A DNA stretch of 7,478 bases from Acidobacteriota bacterium (GTDB taxonomy: Bacteria > Acidobacteriota > Blastocatellia > RBC074). The number at the start of each line of letters is the position of its first letter. Positions within the stretch are counted from its first letter, which is position 1. The notes under the pieces are model-generated. The model saw only the letters and a list, made by a program, of their open reading frames with translations. It was not told the DNA's origin and searched no databases. Below, piece after piece: positions 1 to 7,478 of this stretch. Where the stretch lies: positions 1 through 7,478 of the forward strand of contig JAGNMH010000257.1 in NCBI GenBank assembly GCA_017991275.1, written 5' to 3'. Both the position numbers and the translations under genes were made by a program.

Positions 1-1649
1 CGCTTGGCCGATACACAGTTGATTTTGTTCACAGCAAAGAGCGCGTGGATCGCCCGCTGATTCGCCGGGGCGAGCATCTGATTCCGACTACCTGGGACGA
101 AGCTTTGAGCCACGTCGCCAAAAAGCTTGGCGAAGTCAAAGCCACCAGCGGAGGTCAAAGCATCGGCGTTATCAGCGCCGCTCGGTTGTTGAACGAAGAT
201 CAGCGCGCGCTCCGCCGATTTGCCGACGAAGTCCTGGAAACCAAGCACGCTGAATACTTTCACGACAACGACGAAATTGATTTGGCGTCGTTCTTCCGCA
301 ACGGCTGGCCGACGATTGCGACTCAGGAACACATTCAAAACGCCGACGTGATTTTGCTGATCGGCTCTGACCCGAACGAAGAAAACCCGCTGACGGCGTT
401 TTCGATTCGCTGGGCGGTTCGCCAAAAAGCCGCTCGCTTGTTGATTGTTAATTCAGTCGCTTCAAGGCTTGAGCGTCAGGCAAATGTTGCCGTCCGAGTC
501 CGCGAGGGCAGTGAAGGCGCGATTGTCCAGGCTCTGCTGGACGAATCGAAGCTGGCCGACGCCGCTGACGCGATGGGCGTGAATGTGGACGACGTGAAAG
601 CGATTCGTCGCATCGTTCAGGAAAGCGCGAAAGTCGTTGTGGTGTTTGGTGATGAATTGCGCGGGGCTGCCGCCGAAGCTTTGTCGCTGCTGGAAAACGT
701 TCTGGCTGCGCCAAGCGCCGAAGCCGCCGAAGCCGCAAAGAAGGCTCACATTGACGCGCTGCAACGCGAAGTCAAATCATCGAACTCGACGCAGAAACCT
801 TCGATCAACGAAAACCCATTCACTTACATTGTCGAACATCCGACGCTGGAAGTCGGCGCTTCGGCTGCCGTCACTGAAACCAAATTCTCGTTTGTGCCGC
901 TGGTTCGTTACTCGAACTCGCTGGGCGCAGGTTTGATGGGAATGGCCAGCGCTTACAAAGGCGGAATGTCTGCCCAAGCTATGCTAAATGCTGCAGGCGC
1001 AGGAATTAAAGCTCTGTTGGTCGCAGGCGAAGACGTGGTTAGCAAGGCCAACGGCGAGGCCGGATTGGTCAAATCACAGCTTGGCAAACTCGACTTTCTG
1101 GTAGTTCAGGAAATGTTTCTGACCGAAACTGCCCAGCTTGCCGACGTAGTTTTGCCTGTCACCAGCTTTGCCGAAGCCCAAGGCACGCAGATCAACAACG
1201 GGATGCAAATCCAGTTTGTCCGCCGCACGATTCCGCCGGTTGGACAGGCTCGCCCGGATTGGATGGTGGTCAATCAACTGGCGAAGATGATGGGCGTGGA
1301 TTTCGGCTACCAAGGCCAACTCAAAAATGTCTTCAAGGAAATTGCCGAACAAGTTCCGGGTTGCGCCGGGTTGTCGCACAACCAACTGGCCAACGAAGGC
1401 GCGACAACAATCAAGTTGCCGCCGGTTGACGCCAGCAAAATCAATCAGGCGGATGTTTTGGATCGTCTGGCCGGACAAGTTTCACAGATCAATCGTTCGC
1501 TGGCTGTTGATCGGTCGGCAATTTCGGCTCAGGCCGGTTCTCGACTCAAGCAGCGTTATGTGCAAATTACCCGGCGGTCGGAAATGTTGACGCCGACACT
1601 GCCGGAAACTGCCGAAGGCGAAGCTAAAGTGCTGATGTTCCCGGCATAA
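1..1649 (+). CDS. nuoG: NADH-quinone oxidoreductase subunit G (NuoG), 5'-truncated by the window
   Basis: This is the C-terminal part of NuoG, the large iron-sulfur subunit of the complex I peripheral arm, which carries electrons from NADH towards the quinone site. The frame is open from base 3 (reads LGRYTVDFVHSKERVDRPLI) to TAA at 1647-1649, about 548 residues. The GTG at 45 is an internal Val codon, not a start, because the preceding codons already read as NuoG (the stretch after the last N-terminal Cys motif). The N-terminal 2Fe-2S and 4Fe-4S domains lie upstream of the window. What remains is the molybdopterin-oxidoreductase fold: LIGSDPNEENP at about 357-389, and DVVLPVTSFAEAQGTQINN at about 1143-1199, the typical late NuoG signature. 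Between them an Ala/Glu/Lys-rich stretch (about 700-800) looks like a variable linker. NuoG does not use molybdopterin catalytically in known complexes. The neighbour nuoH supports the assignment. Formate dehydrogenase or another molybdoenzyme is a less likely alternative given the operon. Confidence 0.93.
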   Translation, partial: LGRYTVDFVHSKERVDRPLIRRGEHLIPTTWDEALSHVAKKLGEVKATSGGQSIGVISAARLLNEDQRALRRFADEVLETKHAEYFHDNDEIDLASFFRNGWPTIATQEHIQNADVILLIGSDPNEENPLTAFSIRWAVRQKAARLLIVNSVASRLERQANVAVRVREGSEGAIVQALLDESKLADAADAMGVNVDDVKAIRRIVQESAKVVVVFGDELRGAAAEALSLLENVLAAPSAEAAEAAKKAHIDALQREVKSSNSTQKPSINENPFTYIVEHPTLEVGASAAVTETKFSFVPLVRYSNSLGAGLMGMASAYKGGMSAQAMLNAAGAGIKALLVAGEDVVSKANGEAGLVKSQLGKLDFLVVQEMFLTETAQLADVVLPVTSFAEAQGTQINNGMQIQFVRRTIPPVGQARPDWMVVNQLAKMMGVDFGYQGQLKNVFKEIAEQVPGCAGLSHNQLANEGATTIKLPPVDASKINQADVLDRLAGQVSQINRSLAVDRSAISAQAGSRLKQRYVQITRRSEMLTPTLPETAEGEAKVLMFPA

Positions 1650-1683
1650 CCGAAAAATAACAAACCTTATAGCTGACTACTTT

Positions 1684-2838
1684 ATGTCATCGCTGATTAA
1701 CTCAATTGATTTTCCATTCGTTCTTGGAGCGCTGATCAAGGTCATCATCTTCTGGATCACGATCATGATTATTTGCGCCTACGCGGTTTACGCTGAGCGG
1801 CGCGTGCTGGCGGTTATCCAGAATCGTCTGGGGCCGAATCGTGTTGGCTGGCAGGGACTGCTGCAACCGTTCGCCGACCTGATCAAGTTCATCTTCAAAG
1901 AAGACATCATACCGATGGCGGTTAATCGCGCGCTTTATGTTTCAGCGCCGATCATCGCTCTGGTTCCGGCAATGATGGTTTTGATCGTTTACCCGTTCGG
2001 CCCCGACAATTTGCCGTTGCCGGGCGGAGAGTTTTTGACTCAAACGGTCAATGACCTGGTTACCAAGCTGGGCTTAGGATGGAATGTTGATCTGCGAACG
2101 GTCAACTTGCACGTCACGCATTTCAATGTCGGCATCCTTTATGTCTTTGCGATGACGGGTTTGGGAGTTTACGGAATCGTTGTTGCAGGCTGGGCGTCAA
2201 ATTCAAAATACAGTTTGATGGGCGGATTGCGTTCGTCGGCTCAAATGGTCAGTTATGAATTGGGGCTGTCGCTTTCGGTTGTCGCCATTCTGTTGATGGC
2301 TGGTACGCTAGACCTGACAGAAATCGTCAAACAGCAGTCGGGCTGGGGCGGAATGCGCTGGAACATCTTCGGCGGAGTTTCCGCCGGTACTGGATTGAAA
2401 AGTCTGGCAATGGCAGTTCCCGCGATATTCGCTTTCTTCATTTACCTGGTCAGCGCGATTGCCGAAACCAACCGTGTGCCTTTCGATTTGCCCGAAGCTG
2501 AAACCGAACTGGTCGCCGGTTTCCACACCGAATATAGCGCATTGAAGTTCGCGCTTTTCTTCATCGCTGAGTACGTCAATATGACGACGGTTTCGGTGCT
2601 GGCGACTTCGCTGTTTTTAGGTGGATGGAACGGACCCTTTATCAATGTCTTCCCGTGGCTGGGGCCGATTTACTTTCTGGGCAAAGTCTTCTTCTTCCTG
2701 TTTTTGTACATCTGGTTGCGCGGGACTCTGCCGCGTTTGCGTTACGACCAGTTGATGAACTTCGGCTGGAAGTTTCTGCTGCCTGCCGCGCTATTCAACA
2801 TCGCACTGGCCGCTATTATTGCGGTGCTGGTTTACTAA
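1684..2838 (+). CDS. nuoH: NADH-quinone oxidoreductase subunit H (NuoH)
   Basis: NuoH is the membrane subunit (mitochondrial ND1, Thermus Nqo8) that builds much of the quinone-binding chamber and joins the peripheral arm to the proton-pumping membrane arm. The 384-residue product is strongly hydrophobic with about eight or nine membrane segments. Hallmarks seen are AERRVLAVIQNRLGPNRVG at residues 38-55, GWASNSKYSLMGGLRSSAQ at 169-187, YELGL at 191-195, and the acidic loop AETNRVPFDLPEAETELV at 260-277 with Glu261, Glu271, Glu273 and Glu275, followed by GFHTEYSALKFALFF. The C-terminal RGTLPRLRYDQLMNFGWK (346-363) is also typical. It is longer than the E. coli protein (about 325 residues), mainly through an extra stretch at about 105-145. 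The ATG at 1684 gives the expected hydrophobic N-terminus, but no Shine-Dalgarno sequence precedes it. It follows nuoG by 34 bases. The next gene is nuoJ, not nuoI. Confidence 0.97.
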   Translation: MSSLINSIDFPFVLGALIKVIIFWITIMIICAYAVYAERRVLAVIQNRLGPNRVGWQGLLQPFADLIKFIFKEDIIPMAVNRALYVSAPIIALVPAMMVLIVYPFGPDNLPLPGGEFLTQTVNDLVTKLGLGWNVDLRTVNLHVTHFNVGILYVFAMTGLGVYGIVVAGWASNSKYSLMGGLRSSAQMVSYELGLSLSVVAILLMAGTLDLTEIVKQQSGWGGMRWNIFGGVSAGTGLKSLAMAVPAIFAFFIYLVSAIAETNRVPFDLPEAETELVAGFHTEYSALKFALFFIAEYVNMTTVSVLATSLFLGGWNGPFINVFPWLGPIYFLGKVFFFLFLYIWLRGTLPRLRYDQLMNFGWKFLLPAALFNIALAAIIAVLVY

Positions 2839-2849
2839 AGATTGTTTGA

Positions 2850-2921
2850 TGCGGTACCGCGCGCGTCAGCAAGCGGAGGGCTTGGCAAGTAAATCCGCTT
2901 GCTGACGCGCGCGGTACCGTA
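2850..2921. repeat. Inverted repeat 1 (26-bp arms) between nuoH and nuoJ
   Basis: A perfect 26-base inverted repeat: left arm 2852-2877, right arm 2894-2919, 16-base loop 2878-2893. Allowing one G:U (2851/2920) and a further U:A pair (2850/2921) extends the stem to 28 pairs in RNA. The left arm opens with the 10-bp palindrome GCGGTACCGC (2851-2860); the arms also contain GCGCGC and AAGCGGA/TCCGCTT. The loop contains CTTG/CAAG (2881-2889), which can form a short inner stem. The element begins 13 bases after the nuoH stop and ends 20 bases before the nuoJ start. No T-run follows on the + strand, so it is not a standard intrinsic terminator. Nested palindromy in an intergenic spacer suggests a REP-like or miniature dispersed element (inference). 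A folded transcript could stabilise or attenuate the mRNA. Confidence 0.9.
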
Positions 2922-2939
2922 AGGTCGTGATACTGAGTT

Positions 2940-3548
2940 ATGGAACAACTCGCTCAAATCCAAGTTTCGCATCTTTTCTTTCTGGCGTTTGCTTCGCTGG
3001 CGGTTGTCGCGGCTTTCAACGTCATTTTGCAGCGCAATCCGATTTACAGCGCCATCGGCTTGATCGTAGTGCTGTGTTGTCTGGCTGGACTGTTTCTGAC
3101 TCTGTCGGCGCAATTCATTGCCGCCATTCAGATCATTGTTTATGCCGGAGCGATCATGGTTTTGTTTGTCTTCGTGATCATGTTGCTTAACGTGCGCGAA
3201 GAAGAAGCCATTGCCGATCGGCAAAAGTACCTGAAGTTTCTGGCTGTGCCGCTGTTTCTGGCTCTGATTGCCGAAGTGATGGCCGTGCTGAAAACGATGG
3301 GCAACAATCCTGTGGCTTCAAGTGAAATTCCAGGCACGGTCGAATCGCTGGGTTATGGAATGTTCAGTTCTTATGTGCTGCCGTTTGAAGCCACTTCGGT
3401 TTTGATCTTGATGGCTATTGTGGGTTCTATGTTGCTGGCTCGCCGCGAAAGCGCAGAAGACACCGACGACATCGAAGCGGCATTGAACGCCGCCAATGTG
3501 CCGACTGCCGTTTCGGAAGAAAATGAAGAAGAGGAGGTTCACGCCTGA
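2940..3548 (+). CDS. nuoJ: NADH-quinone oxidoreductase subunit J (NuoJ)
   Basis: NuoJ (mitochondrial ND6, Nqo10) is a five-helix membrane-arm subunit of complex I that couples the quinone site to the antiporter-like subunits. The 202-residue product shows the family signature QIIVYAGAIMVLFVFVIMLL at about residues 64-83, whose third helix carries the pi-bulge and the conserved Tyr68 and Gly70. Membrane segments lie near 11-29, 36-54, 60-83, 98-117 and 147-167. The C-terminus after about residue 168 is soluble and very acidic (EDTDDIEA, then EENEEEEVHA), probably a cytoplasmic tail; this part is variable in the family. The ATG at 2940 fits the usual N-terminus; only a weak AAGG lies about 15 bases upstream. 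The gene lies between two inverted-repeat elements, with nuoK downstream. The order H-J without I between them is unusual. Confidence 0.96.
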   Translation: MEQLAQIQVSHLFFLAFASLAVVAAFNVILQRNPIYSAIGLIVVLCCLAGLFLTLSAQFIAAIQIIVYAGAIMVLFVFVIMLLNVREEEAIADRQKYLKFLAVPLFLALIAEVMAVLKTMGNNPVASSEIPGTVESLGYGMFSSYVLPFEATSVLILMAIVGSMLLARRESAEDTDDIEAALNAANVPTAVSEENEEEEVHA

Positions 3549-3555
3549 AAAAAAC

Positions 3556-3615
3556 GTTTAGAGTTCAGGCTTTAGCCTGTCGAAGACCAGACAGGCTAAA
3601 GCCTGAACTCTAAAC
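3556..3615. repeat. Inverted repeat 2 (perfect 26-bp arms) between nuoJ and nuoK
   Basis: A perfect 26-base inverted repeat: left arm 3556-3581, right arm 3590-3615, with an 8-base loop GAAGACCA (3582-3589). Each arm is itself a small palindrome: CAGGCT/AGCCTG separated by TT in the left arm (3566-3579) and by AA in the right arm (3592-3605). The region can therefore fold either as one long hairpin or as two small ones, the layout of bacterial REP/BIME units. It starts 7 bases after the nuoJ stop and ends 15 bases before the nuoK start. On the + strand no T-run follows, so it is not a sense-strand intrinsic terminator. Read on the minus strand, the stem is followed by seven T (3554 back to 3548). 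The sequence is unrelated to the repeat between nuoH and nuoJ. A dispersed palindromic element is the likeliest explanation (inference). Confidence 0.92.
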
Positions 3616-3630
3616 CATCGGCGAAAAGTT

Positions 3631-3933
3631 ATGGTTCCCCTATCCTGGTATCTGGCGCTGAGCGCCGTTCTGTTCACCATCGGCGTCGTCGGCGTGCTGA
3701 TTCAGCGCAACGTAATTGTGCTGTTTATGTGCGTTGAGCTGATGCTGAATTCCGTCAATCTGACGCTGGTCGCGTTTTCGCGTTACCTGGGCGATGTGAC
3801 AGGTCAATTATTTGTTTTCATTGTTATGGTTGTCGCCGCCGCCGAAGCCGCTGTCGGTTTGGCCATCATCATTGCGTTGTTCCGCACACGCGAAACGCTA
3901 AATGTGGACGAAGCTGATTTACTGAAATTGTGA
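3631..3933 (+). CDS. nuoK: NADH-quinone oxidoreductase subunit K (NuoK)
   Basis: NuoK (mitochondrial ND4L, Nqo11) is a small three-helix subunit in the membrane arm of complex I, placed between NuoJ and NuoN, and carries two buried glutamates needed for proton transfer. The product is 100 residues, exactly the usual length. Glu36 in LFMCVELMLNSVNL and Glu72 in VMVVAAAEAAVGLAIIIALF fall at the same numbers as the essential residues of the E. coli protein. Helices are near residues 5-24, 29-49 and 60-84. The charged end RTRETLNVDEADLLKL is typical. The ATG at 3631 fits the family N-terminus; only a poor purine stretch (GCGAAAAG) precedes it, so the ribosome binding site is weak. It is flanked on both sides by inverted repeats and followed by nuoL. 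Confidence 0.97.
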   Translation: MVPLSWYLALSAVLFTIGVVGVLIQRNVIVLFMCVELMLNSVNLTLVAFSRYLGDVTGQLFVFIVMVVAAAEAAVGLAIIIALFRTRETLNVDEADLLKL

Positions 3934-3936
3934 AAC

Positions 3937-4029
3937 AGGTCTTAGGTGATTGGTTGCAGGTTGTAGGTCGTTTGTCAGAAGCGATCTTTTGCCTGAAACC
4001 TGCCACCTAATACCTGCCGCCTAAAACCT
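3937..4029. repeat. Inverted repeat 3 (imperfect, AGGT/ACCT-rich) between nuoK and nuoL
   Basis: The whole gap is a repeat. The left arm 3937-3968 and the right arm 3998-4029 pair without gaps at 22 of 32 positions, plus three G:U pairs, around a 29-base loop (3969-3997). The right arm contains two tandem 14-base units, ACCTGCCACCTAAT (3998-4011) and ACCTGCCGCCTAAA (4012-4025), which differ at two positions, and a further ACCT at 4026-4029. The left arm carries the matching AGGT motifs in reverse orientation. The element starts 3 bases after the nuoK stop and ends on the base before the nuoL ATG, so it has replaced any leader and Shine-Dalgarno sequence. It differs in sequence from the other two intergenic repeats. 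The imperfect pairing suggests an older or more degenerate copy (inference). Confidence 0.8.
3998..4025 (+). repeat. Tandem direct repeat of a 14-base unit within inverted repeat 3
   Basis: Two adjacent 14-base units, 3998-4011 and 4012-4025, are identical at 12 of 14 positions (ACCTGCC-A/G-CCTAA-T/A). A truncated third unit, ACCT, follows at 4026-4029. This indicates that the right arm grew by unit duplication, and it sits immediately upstream of the nuoL start codon. Confidence 0.8.
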
Positions 4030-6137
<2,108 letters not shown>

Positions 6138-6141
<4 letters not shown>

Positions 6142-7478
6142 ACTTAATTACGATCACAACTTTTCTGCCGCTGATTGGAGCGATTCTGCTGTTGTTGGTG
6201 TCGCTGCGCGGCTCGGAAAATCAAAAAGCCGCGAACAATCTTTACCGCTACGTGACGCTGGCGGTGACTCTGGTGACCTTTGTCGTTTCGCTGGTAATTC
6301 TGGCCAGGTACGACAACGCAAATTCATTGGCTCAGCTTGTCCAGAAAACTCCGTGGATTGGCTCGCTGGGCGTCAACTATCACGTTGGCGTTGACGGTTT
6401 GAGCATCTGGCTGGTGATTTTGACTACTTTCCTGATGCCGGTTTCTGTGTTGGCAAGCTGGCACATCACCAAGCGCGTCCGCGAATACATGCTTTTCATG
6501 CTGATCCTGGAAACGGGAATGATCGGCGTGTTCGTTTCGCTGGATATGTTTCTGTTCTATATCTTCTTCGAAATCACGCTGATCCCGATGTACTTCCTGA
6601 TCGGTGTCTGGGGTGGAGAACGGCGCATTTACGCGGCAATTAAGTTTTTTGTTTACACCGTGGTCGGCTCGCTGTTGATGCTGGTCGCCATCATTGCCAT
6701 TTATTTTTACAACGGCGGCACGACTTTCGACATTGTCGAAATCACCAACAACATTCAGGCTGGTAAGACTGTCATTCCCGGTAACATTCAAACGTGGTTG
6801 TGGCTGGCGTTTGCGCTGGCGTTTTTTATCAAAGTCCCGCTGTTTCCATTTCACACTTGGTTGCCGGACGCCCACGTCGAAGCTCCAACCGCCGGTTCGA
6901 TCATTCTGGCCGGAGTTCTGTTGAAGATGGGAACTTACGGGTTGATGCGATTCAACCTGCCGTTTTTCCCTGCGGTGTCGCAAAAAGCGGCTCCGTGGGT
7001 GATGGCGCTGGCTGTCATCGGCATTATTTATGGCGCATTGGTAGCGATGGTGCAGCCGGACATGAAGAAGCTGATTGCCTATTCGTCGGTCAGCCACTTG
7101 GGATTTGTGGTGCTGGGGATTTTCTCCTTCACCGATCAGGGAATGCAGGGAGCGTTGTATCAGATGCTGGCTCACGGCATTTCGACCGGCGCGCTCTTCC
7201 TGGGCGTAGGCATCGTTTACGACCGCCGCCACACTCGGCAGATTGCGGATTTTGGCGGAATCGCTACGCCGATGCCGCAATACACGACGCTGTTTATGAT
7301 CGTCTCGCTGGCCAGTTTGGGCTTGCCACTGCTGAACGGTTTCATCGGAGAATTCCTGATCCTGCTGGGCACCTTCGCTTCGCCAGTTCCGCACGCTCAG
7401 ATGTTTGCAGTGCTGGCGGCTCTGGGAGTGATTCTGTCGGCGGTGTATCTGCTGTGGATGATTCAGCGAGTTTTCTTC
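6138..7478 (+). CDS. nuoM: NADH-quinone oxidoreductase subunit M (NuoM), 3'-truncated by the window
   Basis: NuoM (mitochondrial ND4, Nqo13) is the middle antiporter-like proton-pumping subunit of complex I. The frame opens at ATG 6138, which overlaps the nuoL stop in ATGA (6138-6141) and indicates translational coupling. It stays open for 447 codons to the window end, with no stop reached; family members usually run about 500-550 residues, so roughly 50-100 residues are missing. Key residues are Glu145 in YIFFEITLIPMYFLIGVWGG, Lys232 in FFIKVPLFPFHTWLPDAHVEAP, Lys263 in GVLLKMGTYGLMRF, and Glu405 in GFIGEFLIL, matching E. coli Glu144, Lys234, Lys265 and Glu407. PDMKKLIAYSSVSHLGFVVLG (about 307-327) is a further signature. 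The last residues in the window, MIQRVFF, are the usual lead-in to the C-terminal region. nuoN would be expected next. Confidence 0.96.

Noticed and set aside
45..47. GTG at 45 as the start of a 534-residue protein.
   Set aside because: The frame is open upstream to the window edge and those codons already match NuoG, so this is an internal valine.
1074..1478. A 134-codon minus-strand open frame opposite the nuoG 3' part.
   Set aside because: The + strand reads as conserved NuoG over the same bases, and the minus product shows no recognisable domain.
1650..1683. A promoter between nuoG and nuoH.
   Set aside because: The 34-base gap is AT-rich but too short to hold a convincing -35/-10 pair, and the genes read as one operon.
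2850..2921. Intrinsic terminator between nuoH and nuoJ.
   Set aside because: The stem is strong but no T-run follows on either strand, and termination here would cut off essential downstream subunits.
2839..2939. A small or degraded nuoI remnant in the nuoH-nuoJ gap.
   Set aside because: The gap is only 101 bases, mostly inverted repeat, and none of its frames shows the four-Cys ferredoxin motifs.
3934..4029. A CRISPR-like or tRNA-like structure in the nuoK-nuoL gap.
   Set aside because: There are only two adjacent 14-base units without unique spacers, and no cloverleaf or CCA end can be drawn.
6324..7394. A 356-codon open frame on the minus strand opposite nuoM.
   Set aside because: It is antisense to a clear NuoM coding region; its product is rich in Gln, Arg, His and Asp, as expected from the complement of membrane-protein codons, and resembles no family I know.

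Overview
The window lies inside a bacterial respiratory complex I (NADH:quinone oxidoreductase, nuo) operon, and every gene is on the + strand. In order it holds the 3' part of nuoG (cut by the window start), nuoH, nuoJ, nuoK, nuoL and the 5' part of nuoM (cut by the window end). The genes are housekeeping, and I see no defence system, mobile enzyme, RNA gene, CRISPR array or unfamiliar protein. The source is probably a free-living Gram-negative-type bacterium of moderate GC. Long NuoL and NuoH proteins, the lack of Shine-Dalgarno sequences and palindromic repeats between genes remind me of Acidobacteriota (Blastocatellia-like). That is an impression, not a demonstrated assignment.

Layout: nuoG (1-1649) encodes the peripheral-arm iron-sulfur/molybdopterin-fold subunit. 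After 34 bases comes nuoH (1684-2838), the membrane subunit that helps form the quinone chamber. nuoI, which normally sits between nuoH and nuoJ in the A-to-N order, is absent; a 101-base gap there holds a near-perfect 26-bp inverted repeat. nuoJ (2940-3548) is followed by an 82-base gap with a second, unrelated, perfect 26-bp inverted repeat. nuoK (3631-3933) is followed by a 96-base gap filled by a third, imperfect inverted repeat made of AGGT/ACCT-rich units that ends directly against the nuoL start codon. nuoL (4030-6141) and nuoM (6138-end) overlap by the four bases ATGA.

How the genes work together: NuoG passes electrons along the peripheral arm, and NuoH forms much of the quinone site and the start of the proton axis. 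NuoJ and NuoK form the small-subunit section, and NuoL and NuoM are antiporter-like proton-pumping subunits. The expected charged residues are visible in NuoK, NuoL and NuoM, so the pump looks functional. NuoI, the ferredoxin-like subunit linking NuoG to the quinone site, must be encoded elsewhere if the complex is conventional.

The part most worth a second look is between the genes. Three consecutive gaps each contain a different REP-like palindromic element, one of them where nuoI would be expected. The His-rich loops of NuoL, with a small internal duplication, are a lesser point.
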